From: Pegea sp. RAD2-039
Lineage: Eukaryota > Chordata > Thaliacea > Salpida > Salpidae
Assembly: GCA_034620365.1 (NCBI GenBank)
Contig: JAQGEQ010000003.1
Span: 620,001-684,000, forward strand
Length of the DNA: 64,000 bases
Direction: 5' to 3'
Below the pieces are notes generated by a model that was not told the DNA's origin, searched no databases, and worked only from the letters and a program-made list of their open reading frames with translations. Shown here in pieces: positions 10,101-22,982 of the stretch (its first letter is position 1; every line of letters begins with the position of its first letter). The translations under genes and the position numbers were made by a program.

Positions 10101-13100
10101 GATAATCTTTTTAATATTTTATAATCTATATTTATAATCAGTTTGTATTGTAACAAATTTAGTGTCTCTTTTGCTCATTTTTATTTCTATGTTTAGTAAT
10201 ACTGAGGATGACGATTCTAAAATCAGTCAAAGTCTTAAAAAAAAGTCCATTTTTAATGTCTTAAAAAAAGTTAAAGATCAAAGAGTAGATGAAGAAGATG
10301 TCCCTAGAGCAAGTAGAACCGTGATGTTGCCATTTTATAAATCTCCAACGATTGATAAAAATGATTTTCGGAAATCATCTACAAGAAGTAAACTCCCATT
10401 ATCTAGTCTACATCTGAAACCGCTTGAAATAGAATATTTTAAAAAAGTCAAGACAAATAAAAGCACTGATCTGCATTCTTCAATTGATTCTAATTCAACA
10501 CTCTCATCTCAAAAGAGTTTTGATCAAGAAGAACTTTCTACTCCACAATCTGAAGACACAAAATCAGTTGTTTCAACAGTTAAAAGATCTTCAAAAGATT
10601 CTAATAACTCAAATTCTGAATATCATAACTCAAAATCTACTACTTCTCACAAGACCTTTGCTTCTGATGAAGACAAACTTCCTATTTCACAATCAGAAGA
10701 CACAAAATCAGCTGTTTCAACAGTTAAAAGATCTTCAAAAGATTCTAATAACTCAAATTCTGAATATCATAACTCAAAATCTACTACTTCTCACAAGACC
10801 TTTGCTTCTGATGAAGACAAACTTCCTACTTCACAATCTGAAGACACAAAATCAGCTGTTTCAACAGTTAAAAGATCTTCAAAAGATTCTAATAACTCAA
10901 ATTCTGAATATCATCACTCAAAATCTACTACTTCTCACAAGACCTTTGCTTCTGATGAAGACAAACTTCCTACTTCACAATCTGAAGACACAAAATCAGC
11001 TGTTTCAACAGCTAAAAGATCTTCAAAAGATTCTAATAACTCAAATTCTGAATATCATAACTCAAAATCTACTACTTCTCACAAGACCTTTGCTTCTGAT
11101 GAAGACAAACTTCCTACTCCACAATCAGAAGACACAAAATCAGCTGTTTCAACAGGTAAAAGATCTTCAAAAGATTCTAATAACTCAAATTCTGAATATC
11201 ATCACTCAAAATCTACTACTTCTCACAAGACCTTTGCTTCTGATGAAGACAAACTTCCTACTTCACAATCTGAAGACACAAAATCAGTTGTTTCAACAGT
11301 TAAAAGATCTTCAAAAGATTCTAATAACTCAAATTCTGAATATCATCACTCAAAATCTACTACTTCTCACAAGACCTTTGCTTCTGATGAAGACAAACTT
11401 CCTACTTCACAATCTGAAGACACAAAATCAGCTGTTTCAACAGCTAAAAGATCTTCAAAAGATTCTAATAACTCAAATTCTGAATATCATAACTCAAAAT
11501 CTACTACTTCTCACAAGACCTTTGCTTCTGATGAAGACAAACTTCCTACTCCACAATCAGAAGACACAAAATCAGCTGTTTCAACAGGTAAAAGATCTTC
11601 AAAAGATTCTAATAACTCAAATTCTGAATATCATCACTCAAAATCTACTACTTCTCACAAGACCTTTGCTTCTGATGAAGACAAACTTCCTACTTCACAA
11701 TCTGAAGACACAAAATCAGCTTTTTCAACAGTTAAAAGATCTTCAAAAGATTCTGATAAGTCAAATTCTCAACAGTCTGAATACTATCAACGAAAAGCAT
11801 CTCAGCCTCCTCATCTGTTTCAGACAGTAGAACCACAAGACATTAAACCGAAAGTAAAATTAATCTCAAAAACTGATCCAAATCGTTCTTCTATAGAATC
11901 AACTAATTCATCTCAAAAAAGTTACGGATATTATGCGAGTAAAGTAACTTCGACCTCTTCACCACTATCAGATGTGAAAGAGTCAATTATTCAACCTAAA
12001 ATACTTGCAAATAATGGCTCATCTTTTGAGACAGAAAATTCGACTGGCTCTGTCGATGAATCATCAGATGATGCAGATCGACCACGTGTTACTAAAATTA
12101 AATATTCCGAAGAAGATATTACAAGTATTAAATCTGTTGCAACTGAAGTAGTTGAGTCAAATTCAGTTAACGAAAAACTCAATGTAGGGTCATCAGAAGA
12201 CTCTGATGACTCAGAAACCATTGAAAGCAACCAAAATGATTCAGAAAAGAATTCCGATAATTCTAAAGTTAATCAAACAACCAAACAAGAAACTCTACAA
12301 TCTGTTGGTTTAAACTCTGAAGTTGATGAACCACTAAACCACGAGCAAATAAAACCTTCATATATCATAAATGACGCTCGTGAAACTATGTTTGAATTCC
12401 TGAAAAATCTAACTGAAAATATCAAAGATACTTTGAATTGTCCTCGAGCAATTAAGATAATCTTACAAACAGAAGAAGGTGATGAAAGCGAAGTTGGTTC
12501 TATCAAATTAGAAGCTAGTGATAAAGATATTAGATTTATACCTGAGAGAAGTGACTTGAGTCTTTATCAAAAGAAAACATTAAACGAAAACTCATGTGCA
12601 CCCAAAAATATATGTCAAAGTTGCAATCAACAAATTAACAGATTAAATGTAAGCAAGGATGTGACGAATAAATGTAAGAAAGATAAGCCAGTGAAAAAGC
12701 CTGTTATTATACAAAATGGTAGAATAGGAAATTTCGATGTACAGTTACAAGTAGAAGATGGAAGTAAAGATTATATAAGGTGTGTAAGAAAGGTTGTTTT
12801 TGTTCAGCATGCCTTTTTACTATGTTTTGGTTTTGTTGGAATTTCTTTTCCTTTTGAATGGATATAATCAGCTTCAATACGTTGAGTGGAATTCTTACAA
12901 CAAAAACTTTGTTATCATAAGCTTAGTACTAGACGGAAAGGATCATTTAGATTTGTGTATTAAAGTCTGAAGAGGTTTATTTCAAGAATGTTATCCAATC
13001 TTAATGGTTCTGTTGGCAACTGTAAAATTTAATTAGACTTTTGTTGTTGTTATTTTTGCTTTCTGTTGAAGTTTCTGCTTGTTGATACAATTTATCAGTA

Positions 13101-16100
13101 GTGATAAAATATGTGACTGAAATTTTAGATAAACTTTTATCATTTTTAACACCAGAAGGTGGCAGTAGAGATTTATAAATTTACTAACATTTTGGCCGCT
13201 TTCATATTTGGCTCTCGATAAATTCTCAAGTTTATCATTGGTGGAATATTTTTAGAATTACAATTTACAATTTTTATCAAATTTTTAATTTTGTTGTCGG
13301 AATCATCTGTTATAAAAAGTAATCTCTTCAAAAGTTATCAAAGAATCTTTTTAAAATATTAATAATTGAAAAATTGACAAAAAACACAGATAACAAACTA
13401 ACGAAAAAATTTTTCAAAATTAACAAAAAGTTTATTTACTTTTTCAAAGTGAGAAAACTGAATTGTAACTTCTTAAATAATCATCTCAAGTCTGATATGA
13501 GTTTGTTTTTCAGCGATCGAAAACCAGATCTAACTCACAAACACGAATTAATCAAAACCAAACAGTTCTACAGTTGCCAGGTAACTTCAATTCAACATTT
13601 GTAGTTTTTATCTAATATTTGTTGCACAGTCACTAGATGATGAAGAAGAAGAACCTCTATCCTCCCCTCAATCAACAAAATTACAGAAAAAAGTAAATCT
13701 CATTAATTTGTAAAAAATCTTCAATACAAAACCTCGTAAACACTGACAATTTTTATCAAAATACTTTTATTAAACAATTTGTGCCATAAGCTCTGAATCT
13801 TGCTGAAATTTCAATTTTTACAGCAATGTGAAACCTATAAGCCACAAAAAATGGTAGAAGACGAAACTGTTTGTAGTCCAGTCCGTTGCAACTCTCCACA
13901 ATGTTTGTTTCACTTTTTGTAAACTTCTAACTTAAATCTAGCTGTTATATTGTTTCTTCATTGGATTTTTTCGCATTTTCAGTTTCTTATGTTTCAGCTT
14001 CACCAAAATCTACCAACAATCGAACTTTCGTTGATCCAAGTATCGAGAAAAGGAGCTTAAAGTATGTCATGAACAATTTGGAGGAAGCTCATACTAAAAA
14101 TGAGAAAATTTGTTGTGAGTTGGAAAAAATCAAAGAACGAAATAACTTTTTAGAAGAAGAGAACCTCAGACAAGTTGCTCTGATTCGGAATCTGAAGTAA
14201 GATTCACTTTCCTACTCACAAGCATCATCTTTCATGATTCAATTACAGTTTAGAGTTAAATCAAATCAAACAAAACCAAAAAAATCTTGAATGTGAAGTT
14301 AAGGCCGCTCAACAAAACACCTTTCAACTAACTGAAGATCTAAATATGGAAAGAAGCAACTCCAGAAGATTAGAAGCTGAATCAAGGGAGTTACTGATGC
14401 AGTTAAAAGCAGCAGATCAAACTCTTTCACATGTCAGTCATTTTGATCTTGTTCAAAGTCTTCAAATCATCATTTACAGGTTGAATGTAATCGAAACGAG
14501 CTAAGAGCCGATTTAGAAAGAGAAAGAAGGAAGTTAGCAGTCCGGGAGCAAGTTGATCGGAGTAATGATGAGATCGATAGAGATACAACCAGGTGATAAC
14601 CCGGATATGTTACTACTGATGTACGATTGTTGCATCATTTGCTGATTAGTTGATGAATTTTGTAGGACATATCGCAGAAGGTAGAGCAGTTTAGATGAGG
14701 GTAGACGAGATGTTCATTGTTTTTTGTCTCTATGTTGTCGTCATAAATCGTGTTTTTTAAAAATAAATCACCTTTCAGTGTCAGTTAGCTTTTTTCAGCA
14801 GTTTTTTTGGGGGCTTTTTTAGATGGTACTAAAAATAGTTCAGTTTTGAAATCAAAGAAATTTTCTCGAAGCTAGTTTCAAATAAATAAGTTTTTAAAAT
14901 TTTAATCTTACGCAGAATAGAATCGAAAGTTTTGAATAAGTGAAATTAGAATAATTCAGAACGCAAGTTAATTAATAAATACATTTTCTAGTTAAATGCT
15001 AATATTGAATGTTAAATTTTCGATTTTTAAACATTTATAATTTAAAATGATTTCCAATATCCATATGTCCCATTTTTTAATGAGATTTTAATGAAAAATT
15101 TGTCTGAAATATTTACAGAACCAAACTAGAAATCTTAAACTTGATGTTACATGACAAAGATACTGAATTGGTGAAGTTGAATGCTGAATGTGAAACTCTT
15201 CGACAAACAAATCTGAGATATAAAAGTGAATTAATCCAATTACAACAAGATGGACAAATGTCTGATGTTCTTACAAAGATCAATACAGAACTCAACCACA
15301 AGTTAGTAAATAATTGACATCAAATAATCTTCTGATCATCAATCGAATTTAGAAATGAAATAGTTACTCAAGAAAAGAATGAAGCTGAAGAAGCAATCCG
15401 ACATAATGCGATCCAATACAAGTTTCAAATGGAACAACTCCAAGAAAGTTTAGAAACTCAAATGGAAACACTAAACAAGTGAATAATTTTCATGAGATAT
15501 CTAAATAGTTTTCAAATTTAATTTCTTATTCGATTTTAGTGAAAGAAAAATTAAAGAAGATACTCTACATGATTTGGGACTTCTTAATTGTCAGCAAGAA
15601 GCTTTGAAGTCATCAATAAAAGAACTTGAAAATAGACTAGAAAAAGAAAATGAAAACTCAGCAACATATCAGCAAGAAATTAGAAACCTTTCACTACAAA
15701 GAGATGATTATTTGGTGAATAAATCTCAAATTAATCTTCATTTTCTCACTGATGACTTAAAATATAAAAAATTTGAATAATTAAAACATCAAATGAAAAA
15801 TCACTTTTATAATCTTAAATAATTTCAGCAAAAGCTTCATAAGATGGAAATTAATGAAAGCTCACGTGACCATGAGCTCAACAACATCCGAACTAATCTG
15901 TTGATGTCAAAGAATGAGTTGGAACAACTTCAAAATACGTTGGAGAAAGAAAGAAAAGAGATGAAAGCAATTGAGAAGAAATTAAATGAATCTAATTTGA
16001 AAAATGCCACTTTAGATGGAAAAATCCAAAGCTATCAAGTGAGTTTGTTGATGTGTAAAAAAAAGATTTCAATAAATGGTGAAATAATTTACAAACATCA

Positions 16101-19100
16101 AGTTTTCTTCTTCATAAAAGTCTCTCATCACCTTGAAATCATTTAAAATATTTTTTTTTTTTAGAAATGTTTACTTACATACAACTAACTGTTGATAAAA
16201 GATCTTTGATTATTAGCATTGAAGTTAATTACAGAAATTTCTATCAATCAACAGCTAATTTCATTTATCACCATTTTGTTTGATTTTTCTTGCTTCATTC
16301 TTATTTGTTTACTAAACCGCTACATACTTGTATATGAAATCATCAGTGATATTTGCTTCATTTAATATTTACAACTTTACTTTGAAACTTTATCTGATTC
16401 ATTCCACAACTTAAATAACCAGAACTTTTAATCAAACATTTTTTTCAGGTCGAAATATCTCAAATGGAAAGCGAGAGACTTCATCTCAAGAGTGAAGTTG
16501 AAAATACAAGATCTTCAGAAAGTCAAGGTCTCAGTGAACAGCAAGAAAAATTCAGTAACATAATCTCAGGTAATAAAAGATTACCGGATGTTTACTACTT
16601 CATTACGTAAAATATCACGAAGAACAACTTTTCAATCAACTTCATCATTCTATCTTCATAATAAGCCAATCTTAAGACTCTAGAGATTGTTTTTTACAAA
16701 CAATTTTGATGAAACTTATGTAACAGAGGTTCATATGGCATTAAATGGTCATGTTGAAAATTGTTTGCGATCAATCAAACCTTCATCAGTTAATAAACTA
16801 TCAGATGTTAGAGAGCAAACGCCAAAAAGTCAGTTATGGATCTGTGCGCATGATTGTGTACTGATCTGTTGCATGAGTATTTTGCAACACTCATATTTGT
16901 CATTCAACGTGAATGTTGTATTTTTTAAAATCGTTTTTTTTTGACAATTTGTATTTTGCAGCAAAAGGCCGAGAAATTATTGAATTGGAAAAAACTAATT
17001 CGATGCTAACACAGCAAGCCCAAAGTTATGAAAAAGAAATCGAAAGATTAAGAATTGAAAAGTTGGAAAAGGTAAATGTTTAATTGTCAGAAAACTTTGA
17101 TAATTAATTTGTAATAAAAATATCAATTAAATATTTACTAGTAAATGGCACAGCAAAATTTGATTAAAAAATTTGACGAAAAGTTGTTTGAACAGGAGAA
17201 AGAATTGACATCAGCACAACAAGACCGGATTGAAAAATACAAAGCTCTCAGCTTCAATGAAAGCACGATGGCTCAACAGTCAGAACTAAATCGGATCCTC
17301 CAAGATGAGAAGAAGAAGATTGAAGAAGAGAATAATCTACTTCATGTAATTAATTTCAAGTTGAAGTCAGCAAAATATCAGTTTCTTTTTACAAACAGCA
17401 AAACTTACAAAGATCTTATGATGAAATGAACCAATTGAAGTTAGAATATGAACGTACAATATCATCTTCATCAATTAAATCACTTCAAGATCTTGAAAAT
17501 CTTCGTTTAAGTTTAAATGGAAAAATCACCTTGCTACAAGAACAACTCAATACTTCTGAATCACAATATAACAAGTTGTCTTCATCACACAAATGTGATC
17601 TTCACTTCTAATCACAAATCATCAGTTTACAGATCAAATATAAACAGCTAGAAATTGAAAATAGTGGAAATATGACAACTACCAAACAACTACAAGACGA
17701 CAGTATGATTTTGAAAGATAAATTAATGAACTACGAAGACGAGATTCGAAAAAAAGAAGAAACAATAAAAGAAAAAGAAGACAAGATCAAGTAAGAAGAT
17801 TAGATTTGAAGTGATCATCAATAGTTTCATTGATTTTGCTTGACTGCAATCATTTAGAATCTCAGCTTTTATCACCTACTAATTTTGCATGAGTCTTCTA
17901 TATCTCCATTACTTCTTCATCTAGAGTTTTTGAGACTGAAGTAAATAGTCATCGTGATACATGGAAGAGAGAATCAAAAAATCGATTGAGGTGTTCTGCT
18001 GATCTACAACGAGTCCAAGTCGATAGAGATGATGCAATCAAGCTCTGCGATCAGTATAAAGAACGCTGGGAAGGAACACTTGGAGAAAGTAAAGCACTTC
18101 AAGCAAAATCTTTAATTCAAAGAAGAAAGATCGAATCATTAAGAGAAGAATTGGAAAGTTCGAGGTGGTAATTGTGTGTCGCAGTAGTTTCTGATTGTAG
18201 ATTGAAATTTAGCTGATGTTGTTTGACATTTTACGATTTAATTGAAAACAATTTGTTTTTAGAAGGTCTCTGTCACAAGAATTACAAGCGAAGGAAGATA
18301 TTGAAGCTAAATATCATCTTGAAGTTCGTAAAGGAGCTGAAATAAGTAAATCAAATCGGATAGTTAAAGAAGAATTAGAGAGAAATAGTGATCGAATACA
18401 TCAGTTGGAATCGATGGTTAATGAGTTGAAACAAAACCAGAAGCAGGCGAAGAAGCAACCACCTTATTATCAAGACTATCCACAGTTAGTAACCTCACTT
18501 TTGATGAGATTTCTTCATCAGAATATTTCTTCATCAGTGGAGATACATCCGAAAAAACCTTCAATTTGACCGAAGAGTTGAAGCGAATGAAAGAGCATTC
18601 CCCGGTTCGATTTAGTCCTGACGTATCTGATGAAGTCTTTCAAAATGCTGTAAATGCTGAAGTGAATGAAAAACTGAGTTCTGTGAACGCTTGGTTGAGG
18701 GTGAATATATGAAGATGTCCTTTAAATGATATTTTATCAAGTTATATCTAGGATCAAGCACGAAAACAAGAAACTAATGACAAAGTACGAGAGGAATATG
18801 AAATACAACGCCGTAAAAGTGATCACAACAAAATTGCGGAGTTAAAACGTGAATTAGAAATCGAAAAATCGAAAAATTCTTTCAATCCTTTATACATCGA
18901 CAAGCACGTGTCACGTGACTTGCAGAAAACTCTTCGTGAAAACGCTGTTCGAAGAGATCTGATTAAAAAGTAAATCTTTTTACTTCAGCTATCAACATCT
19001 CATTATATCTCAGCAGATTAGATCAACAGAATCAACAAACTGTTTTTTATCCTCATAATTCAACCTCAAGAATTGATCATATTTCTTCAACTTCAGTCCC

Positions 19101-19410
19101 AGCTTTTTATGCTTCAAATAGATCTTGGGAAGAAGTAGGAAGAGCTGCATCACAACCAGCATTAGATGTTGGATTACTGACCTCCACACCTAAAAATCGA
19201 ACTAATCCTATGATTGCTAAGGTTAGTTTCACCACCATCTAATAATTTCAACTTTTGAGATTTCTTTTTTCAAAGGCTTTCACGAAATTGGACGAATCTT
19301 TAAGAAAAAAGCAAAATTCTGAGCAGCAGCCTAATGAGAAGTTGTCACCATCCAATAACAACTCTTATTTATATTCGAATCATTATTCGAATCCATACAA
19401 ACCAAAATGA
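5759..19410 (+). CDS. ANKRD26-like ankyrin-repeat and coiled-coil protein (33 exons, about 2,569 residues)
   Basis: The N-terminus (MKKLFKKKK, then LTKLHKAAYEGDLTKLKSLL and RTALHLACANGKID) closely follows vertebrate ANKRD26/POTE-type proteins, which start MKK and run directly into ankyrin repeats. Order: basic N-terminus, five ankyrin repeats (residues about 29-250), a Ser/acidic linker with SPWDSE and SDWDSD motifs, a 48-residue tandem repeat array (residues about 710-1115), a Cys-containing segment (CAPKNICQSC), then a coiled coil (residues about 1525-2430). Near the end EKLSSVNAWLRDQARKQ and IAELKREL resemble the DUF3496 block that ends ANKRD26 coiled coils. Known ANKRD26 sits at centriole distal appendages; the same site here is inference. 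Exons 6-12: 7616-7830, 7917-8026, 8455-8917, 8974-9087, 9175-9266, 9473-9522, 10197-12779. Other exons are given in the ankyrin and coiled-coil entries. Total coding length is 7710 nt and every junction is in phase. Confidence 0.88.
10543..11760 (+). repeat. in-frame 144-bp tandem repeat (8 full copies plus a partial ninth)
   Basis: Inside the 2.6-kb exon 12, a 144-bp unit coding 48 residues (starting SQSEDTKSAVSTVKRSSKDS and ending TFASDEDKLPT) begins at 10543, 10687, 10831, 10975, 11119, 11263, 11407 and 11551; a ninth, diverging copy starts at 11695. Copies differ at only a few bases. The variants show a higher-order period of three: copies 3-4-5 and 6-7-8 match in order (V/A/G before KRSS, HH/HN/HH after EY, and SQ/SQ/PQ at the start), so a 432-bp block was duplicated after the first copies formed. 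The unit is Ser/Lys/Asp-rich and probably disordered. Because 144 is a multiple of three, a second frame is also open for about 1.35 kb. Confidence 0.97.
13514..19410 (+). other. coiled-coil exons 13-33 of the ANKRD26-like gene
   Basis: Exons: 13514-13580, 13630-13692, 13824-13902, 13998-14196, 14249-14432, 14480-14592, 15119-15301, 15353-15478, 15540-15714, 15829-16038, 16449-16569, 16962-17071, 17154-17345, 17399-17574, 17626-17790, 17925-18164, 18263-18484, 18538-18700, 18752-18969, 19017-19221 and 19276-19410 (stop TGA). From exon 16 the product is rich in Glu/Lys/Gln/Leu heptads. Two acceptors were picked by phase: 17154, because the nearer AG at about 17140 would put a TAA in frame, and 17626, because the next AG would also hit a stop. 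The last exons become Ser/Asn/Pro-rich and end SNPYKPK. Confidence 0.82.
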
Positions 19411-22400
19411 AACAACTTCTACTGCTCGATCACACAAACATCAGATAAACTTGCCTAGCTTATCGAAAACCTCAATTGGTGCCAAAACTCTTTTTCCATC
19501 AAGTTGATTCCATCACACGTGCAGTCGCTTGTTTTTTTCCATATTTTGACAATTTTTTTATATACCACTAACACTGTTACCAATTAATTTTTAAATTCAA
19601 GTTTGATAGTCTTCAACTTGTGCCCTTCATCTTAAAGTTATTTATTTTTTGTCAAACTTTTGTTTTGATTGTATTTTTGGCGAAATTAATCTTTATATTT
19701 TATTGTTTTTAATTTTAACTAGTTTCTATTTAATAACTTTTTGAATTAAAATACAAAAACAGCGATTCAATTTTTGGAAGTTTTTATACGAAAAGTGATG
19801 TTAGAATCAAATGTAGGATCATAAATTAAACAAATGATTCCTTCCAATAAGATTGCAGCAAAATTAAAATCATCTTACCTTTTCATCATTGCTCATAATT
19901 TTATTGGTTGATTGCATTTAATATTTGATTTTTCAAAACTAATTGAAATCAGTATTTTTATTATACTAAAAATTTGTTTAAATGTTACAAAGATTTCAGT
20001 CTATCTCAGAATAAGCTGATACATTTCCATGGTGTTTTTAGATGTATGAAAAAGTTTTCTGGAATTTATTTAAAAAAATTTTGTAAACACTAAATTATGA
20101 TTTACTATAATTCTCAATTCTACTGTCGGCTGATTGCAAATATTAAAAGCAAACAAAACGTATCGTAACTAATTAAACAAATTTATTTGAATGACCAGTC
20201 ACAAGCATATACTTACAAATAATAATTTTTAAAATTATTTATCATCGAAGTAGTTAAATAACATCTAAATTATGTCTTGTTACTAAATATTAAACAATTA
20301 GTTAAAATCTTCATGTTTGCTAGCTGTTCAAGTTTAAATCAGTCACACTATCACAATACATAACTTCATTAATAAGCCCGTGGTTTGTCACACAAAATAA
20401 AAATGGATAAGTATCTTTATCGACAAAAGCATTAACTTGATTTGATTTTGTAATTTATCAGTTACTCTGTATAAGAGTGGAATAAACTCGATTATTAGTA
20501 TATTAAACTTAGATTAATACAAAAGTAAAAGTCAAAACATTTCTAAGTGTAATAAAATGTTTTATGGAAGAGTTCCTAAAATATTAGTTAGAAATATTTA
20601 CAGAAGTATAAACGCTAAGATTAATCGTAAAAGACTTTCTAAATACAGCTGCTAAAAATCCTCTGATCAAATACAAGATTGATCTTTATCATAAGTTTTC
20701 TTTAACTTGATTTTTTTACTGATGAATTTTTGAAAGTATTTAAATTGATTTGATTAATTGTATAAATAGTTTACAGGAGTCAAAATTGTCATTGATATAC
20801 CAAATTAAAGCTCTTTAAACACTGCTAGATAAGTAAAGGGGTTCTAGAATGATTAATTCCACTTTAGCTAAGTATTTAGGAATTATACAAAACTAGAAAT
20901 ATTCTAATATTTGTAATTATATTTTTTTGATATATTACTTTAAAATAATGCAAATCATAAGATTTTTTAAAGCAGATTATTATAAAAACTTGAAAAATTT
21001 TTATTAGAAGTGAAAATAATATAAAGTGTTAATATATTATTAAAAATATTTAGATTATTTCAATTTCAACAGTTTTACTTTTTAATCTTTATATTCTAAA
21101 CATTTATTGTGAGATTGCATTTAAACTTTAATTTTTTTTTCTGTTTTATCAAATTGTTTCAGGTAGATGCAAATGAAATAAATTGAAAAAATGAACTAAA
21201 ATCATCTTTCTAAACCATTTTATTTCTAATCGTATTTTTGGTGAGCTCTTCTGCACATCTAAATACCATAAAATCCTAAAACAATTTACTCGAAACTTAA
21301 TTGTAAGATTGTAATCAAAAATTGTGTTTACTGTTAGAGTAATTTTGAAAATTTCAGTAGCTTAGTTGCCTCTACAAACAATTTTTAAACAGCAATCAGC
21401 TTTTCCCCTATATTTGTTTATTAATTGAGCTCAGTAACAAATCTATCGTCGGTATTTAAAAGAGAATTTTTGTATACAGTTCATAGTTCAACTTAATTGT
21501 AAGCAAAAAACTAACTGCACTTACCAGGAGTAGGGTCATTATAGAAAGACAGATTTGAAAGGTAGATAAGCTAAAGGTAGATTGAGTAAAAGTTAGCTAC
21601 ATTTTTACCATAGCAGTTTGACGTTTCAGAGCTTTCGAAAGAAGTCACTGCTACTCCTAGTTAGATTAAAATGTTAGCTGAGGTCTTACTTCTATGGTCT
21701 ATAATTGAAGCTTAAACTTTTGCGTGCCTTAGTCAGATTAATTAGTTGTAATATTCTGTATAATCTTTTCTTAAAAATAATTTTTATCTATAGTTTTTTT
21801 TCATACAAAGTTTATTAAAAGTAGAAAAAAGCTTTCTTAAATAAAATCTCAATTTTTAATTTTTTTAATTTATACTTCGTTTTTTTTTTATACTTATTTC
21901 TTAAAATAATTATATTTCTTAAATATTTTGTTTCGATAATAATGCTACAGTTATTGAGATAAAATTTACTGTACTAATTGAAAGTGTTTTCCTAAATTTT
22001 TATCTATTTTATTAAAAATAATAACAACTAACATAATTTGTGATTCCAATGATGAAAAATTAATTACAACCAAGCTCTTTTATTCAGCTGCAAATTCTAC
22101 AATAACTCAATTAATTTAGAAATAAGTTTATTGTTTTCAGTATTTTTCGTTAAATTTCAAACTTATTCAAATAATTATTAGCTTATCAGTGAGATAATTA
22201 CTGAAAATCGATAAACAAATTTTAAATTAATAAAATCTTAAGTAAAAAAAAGTATTTTTGAAATTATGTTATTACTCAAATCAAATGAGTTAACATGTTA
22301 ATTAAATATGATGGAAGCTCTTGTTACGCTGAATAGTTTGAAAAATCAAATTTTTTAGAGTTTGTAAACTTCCAACAAACCGTTTTTTTTAATATAAACA

Positions 22401-22982
22401 CACTAAAAAGTTATGAAACAATAAAACTCAATTATTATGATGCTGATAAAACAAATGAAAGATTAGACTGGTACGGACAGCTTACTACAAATAATCAATT
22501 ATTAAACTTCATTATTTTGTTTTGTTCAAAAATTATTTTGCTCTTTTTGTTTAACATTCCATCTTTTTATGAGATTTGTTCATAATTAATCTGTAAATGA
22601 TAATTACACAAGCTGTAAGACATAGTAGCAATTGCATGTAATAAACTATAAAACTGGAAAAACAATTCTTGTTTATTTGATTTTAATTAAAAAATACTAT
22701 AGAATAGGATTTTCAACCATTTTTATTTTTAATGCTATCTTTTAGTTTGTAAGTATTAATTTGAATAAACTTATTTAAAGATTTCAAAATCGATTCCTTA
22801 TTTAGGAACAGATAAGTTATTAGCTAACCTTTCTTAAATAAATAATTCAATAATTTTATTTTGTAGATTTCAAAACAAATTTTAGTAAAAAATTTCTGTA
22901 TCTCTATAAGTAGTTGCAGGAATTTTAAACAACCGCTTTTTAAGACAATCATCTTAACAGATATTTATTCTTGAACTAAATT
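19411..22982. other. intergenic stretch, AT-rich, no gene seen
   Basis: About 3.6 kb between two genes on the same strand. It should contain the 3' UTR of the ANKRD26-like gene and the promoter of the mosaic receptor. I see no coding exon, RNA gene or repeat in it. Confidence 0.55.

Noticed and set aside
10543-11760. Regular direct repeats that could suggest a CRISPR-like array
   Set aside because: The units are contiguous with no unique spacers, are 144 bp long, lie in a coding exon, and the genome is clearly animal.
10484-11830. A 448-codon open frame (Leu/Ile/Gln-rich) overlapping the ANKRD26-like repeat exon
   Set aside because: It is open only because the 144-bp unit is a multiple of three and this frame happens to have no stop in one unit. 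It starts and ends with the repeat array, has no flanking splice logic, and the other frame joins neighbouring exons in phase.
11991-12506. Two minus-strand ORFs inside exon 12
   Set aside because: They are antisense shadows of the Ser/Glu-rich coding frame; no splice sites or domains support them.
16687-16944. 85-codon ORF between exons 23 and 24 of the ANKRD26-like gene
   Set aside because: It lies in an intron with clean splice sites on either side; adding it would break the phase and the coiled-coil pattern.
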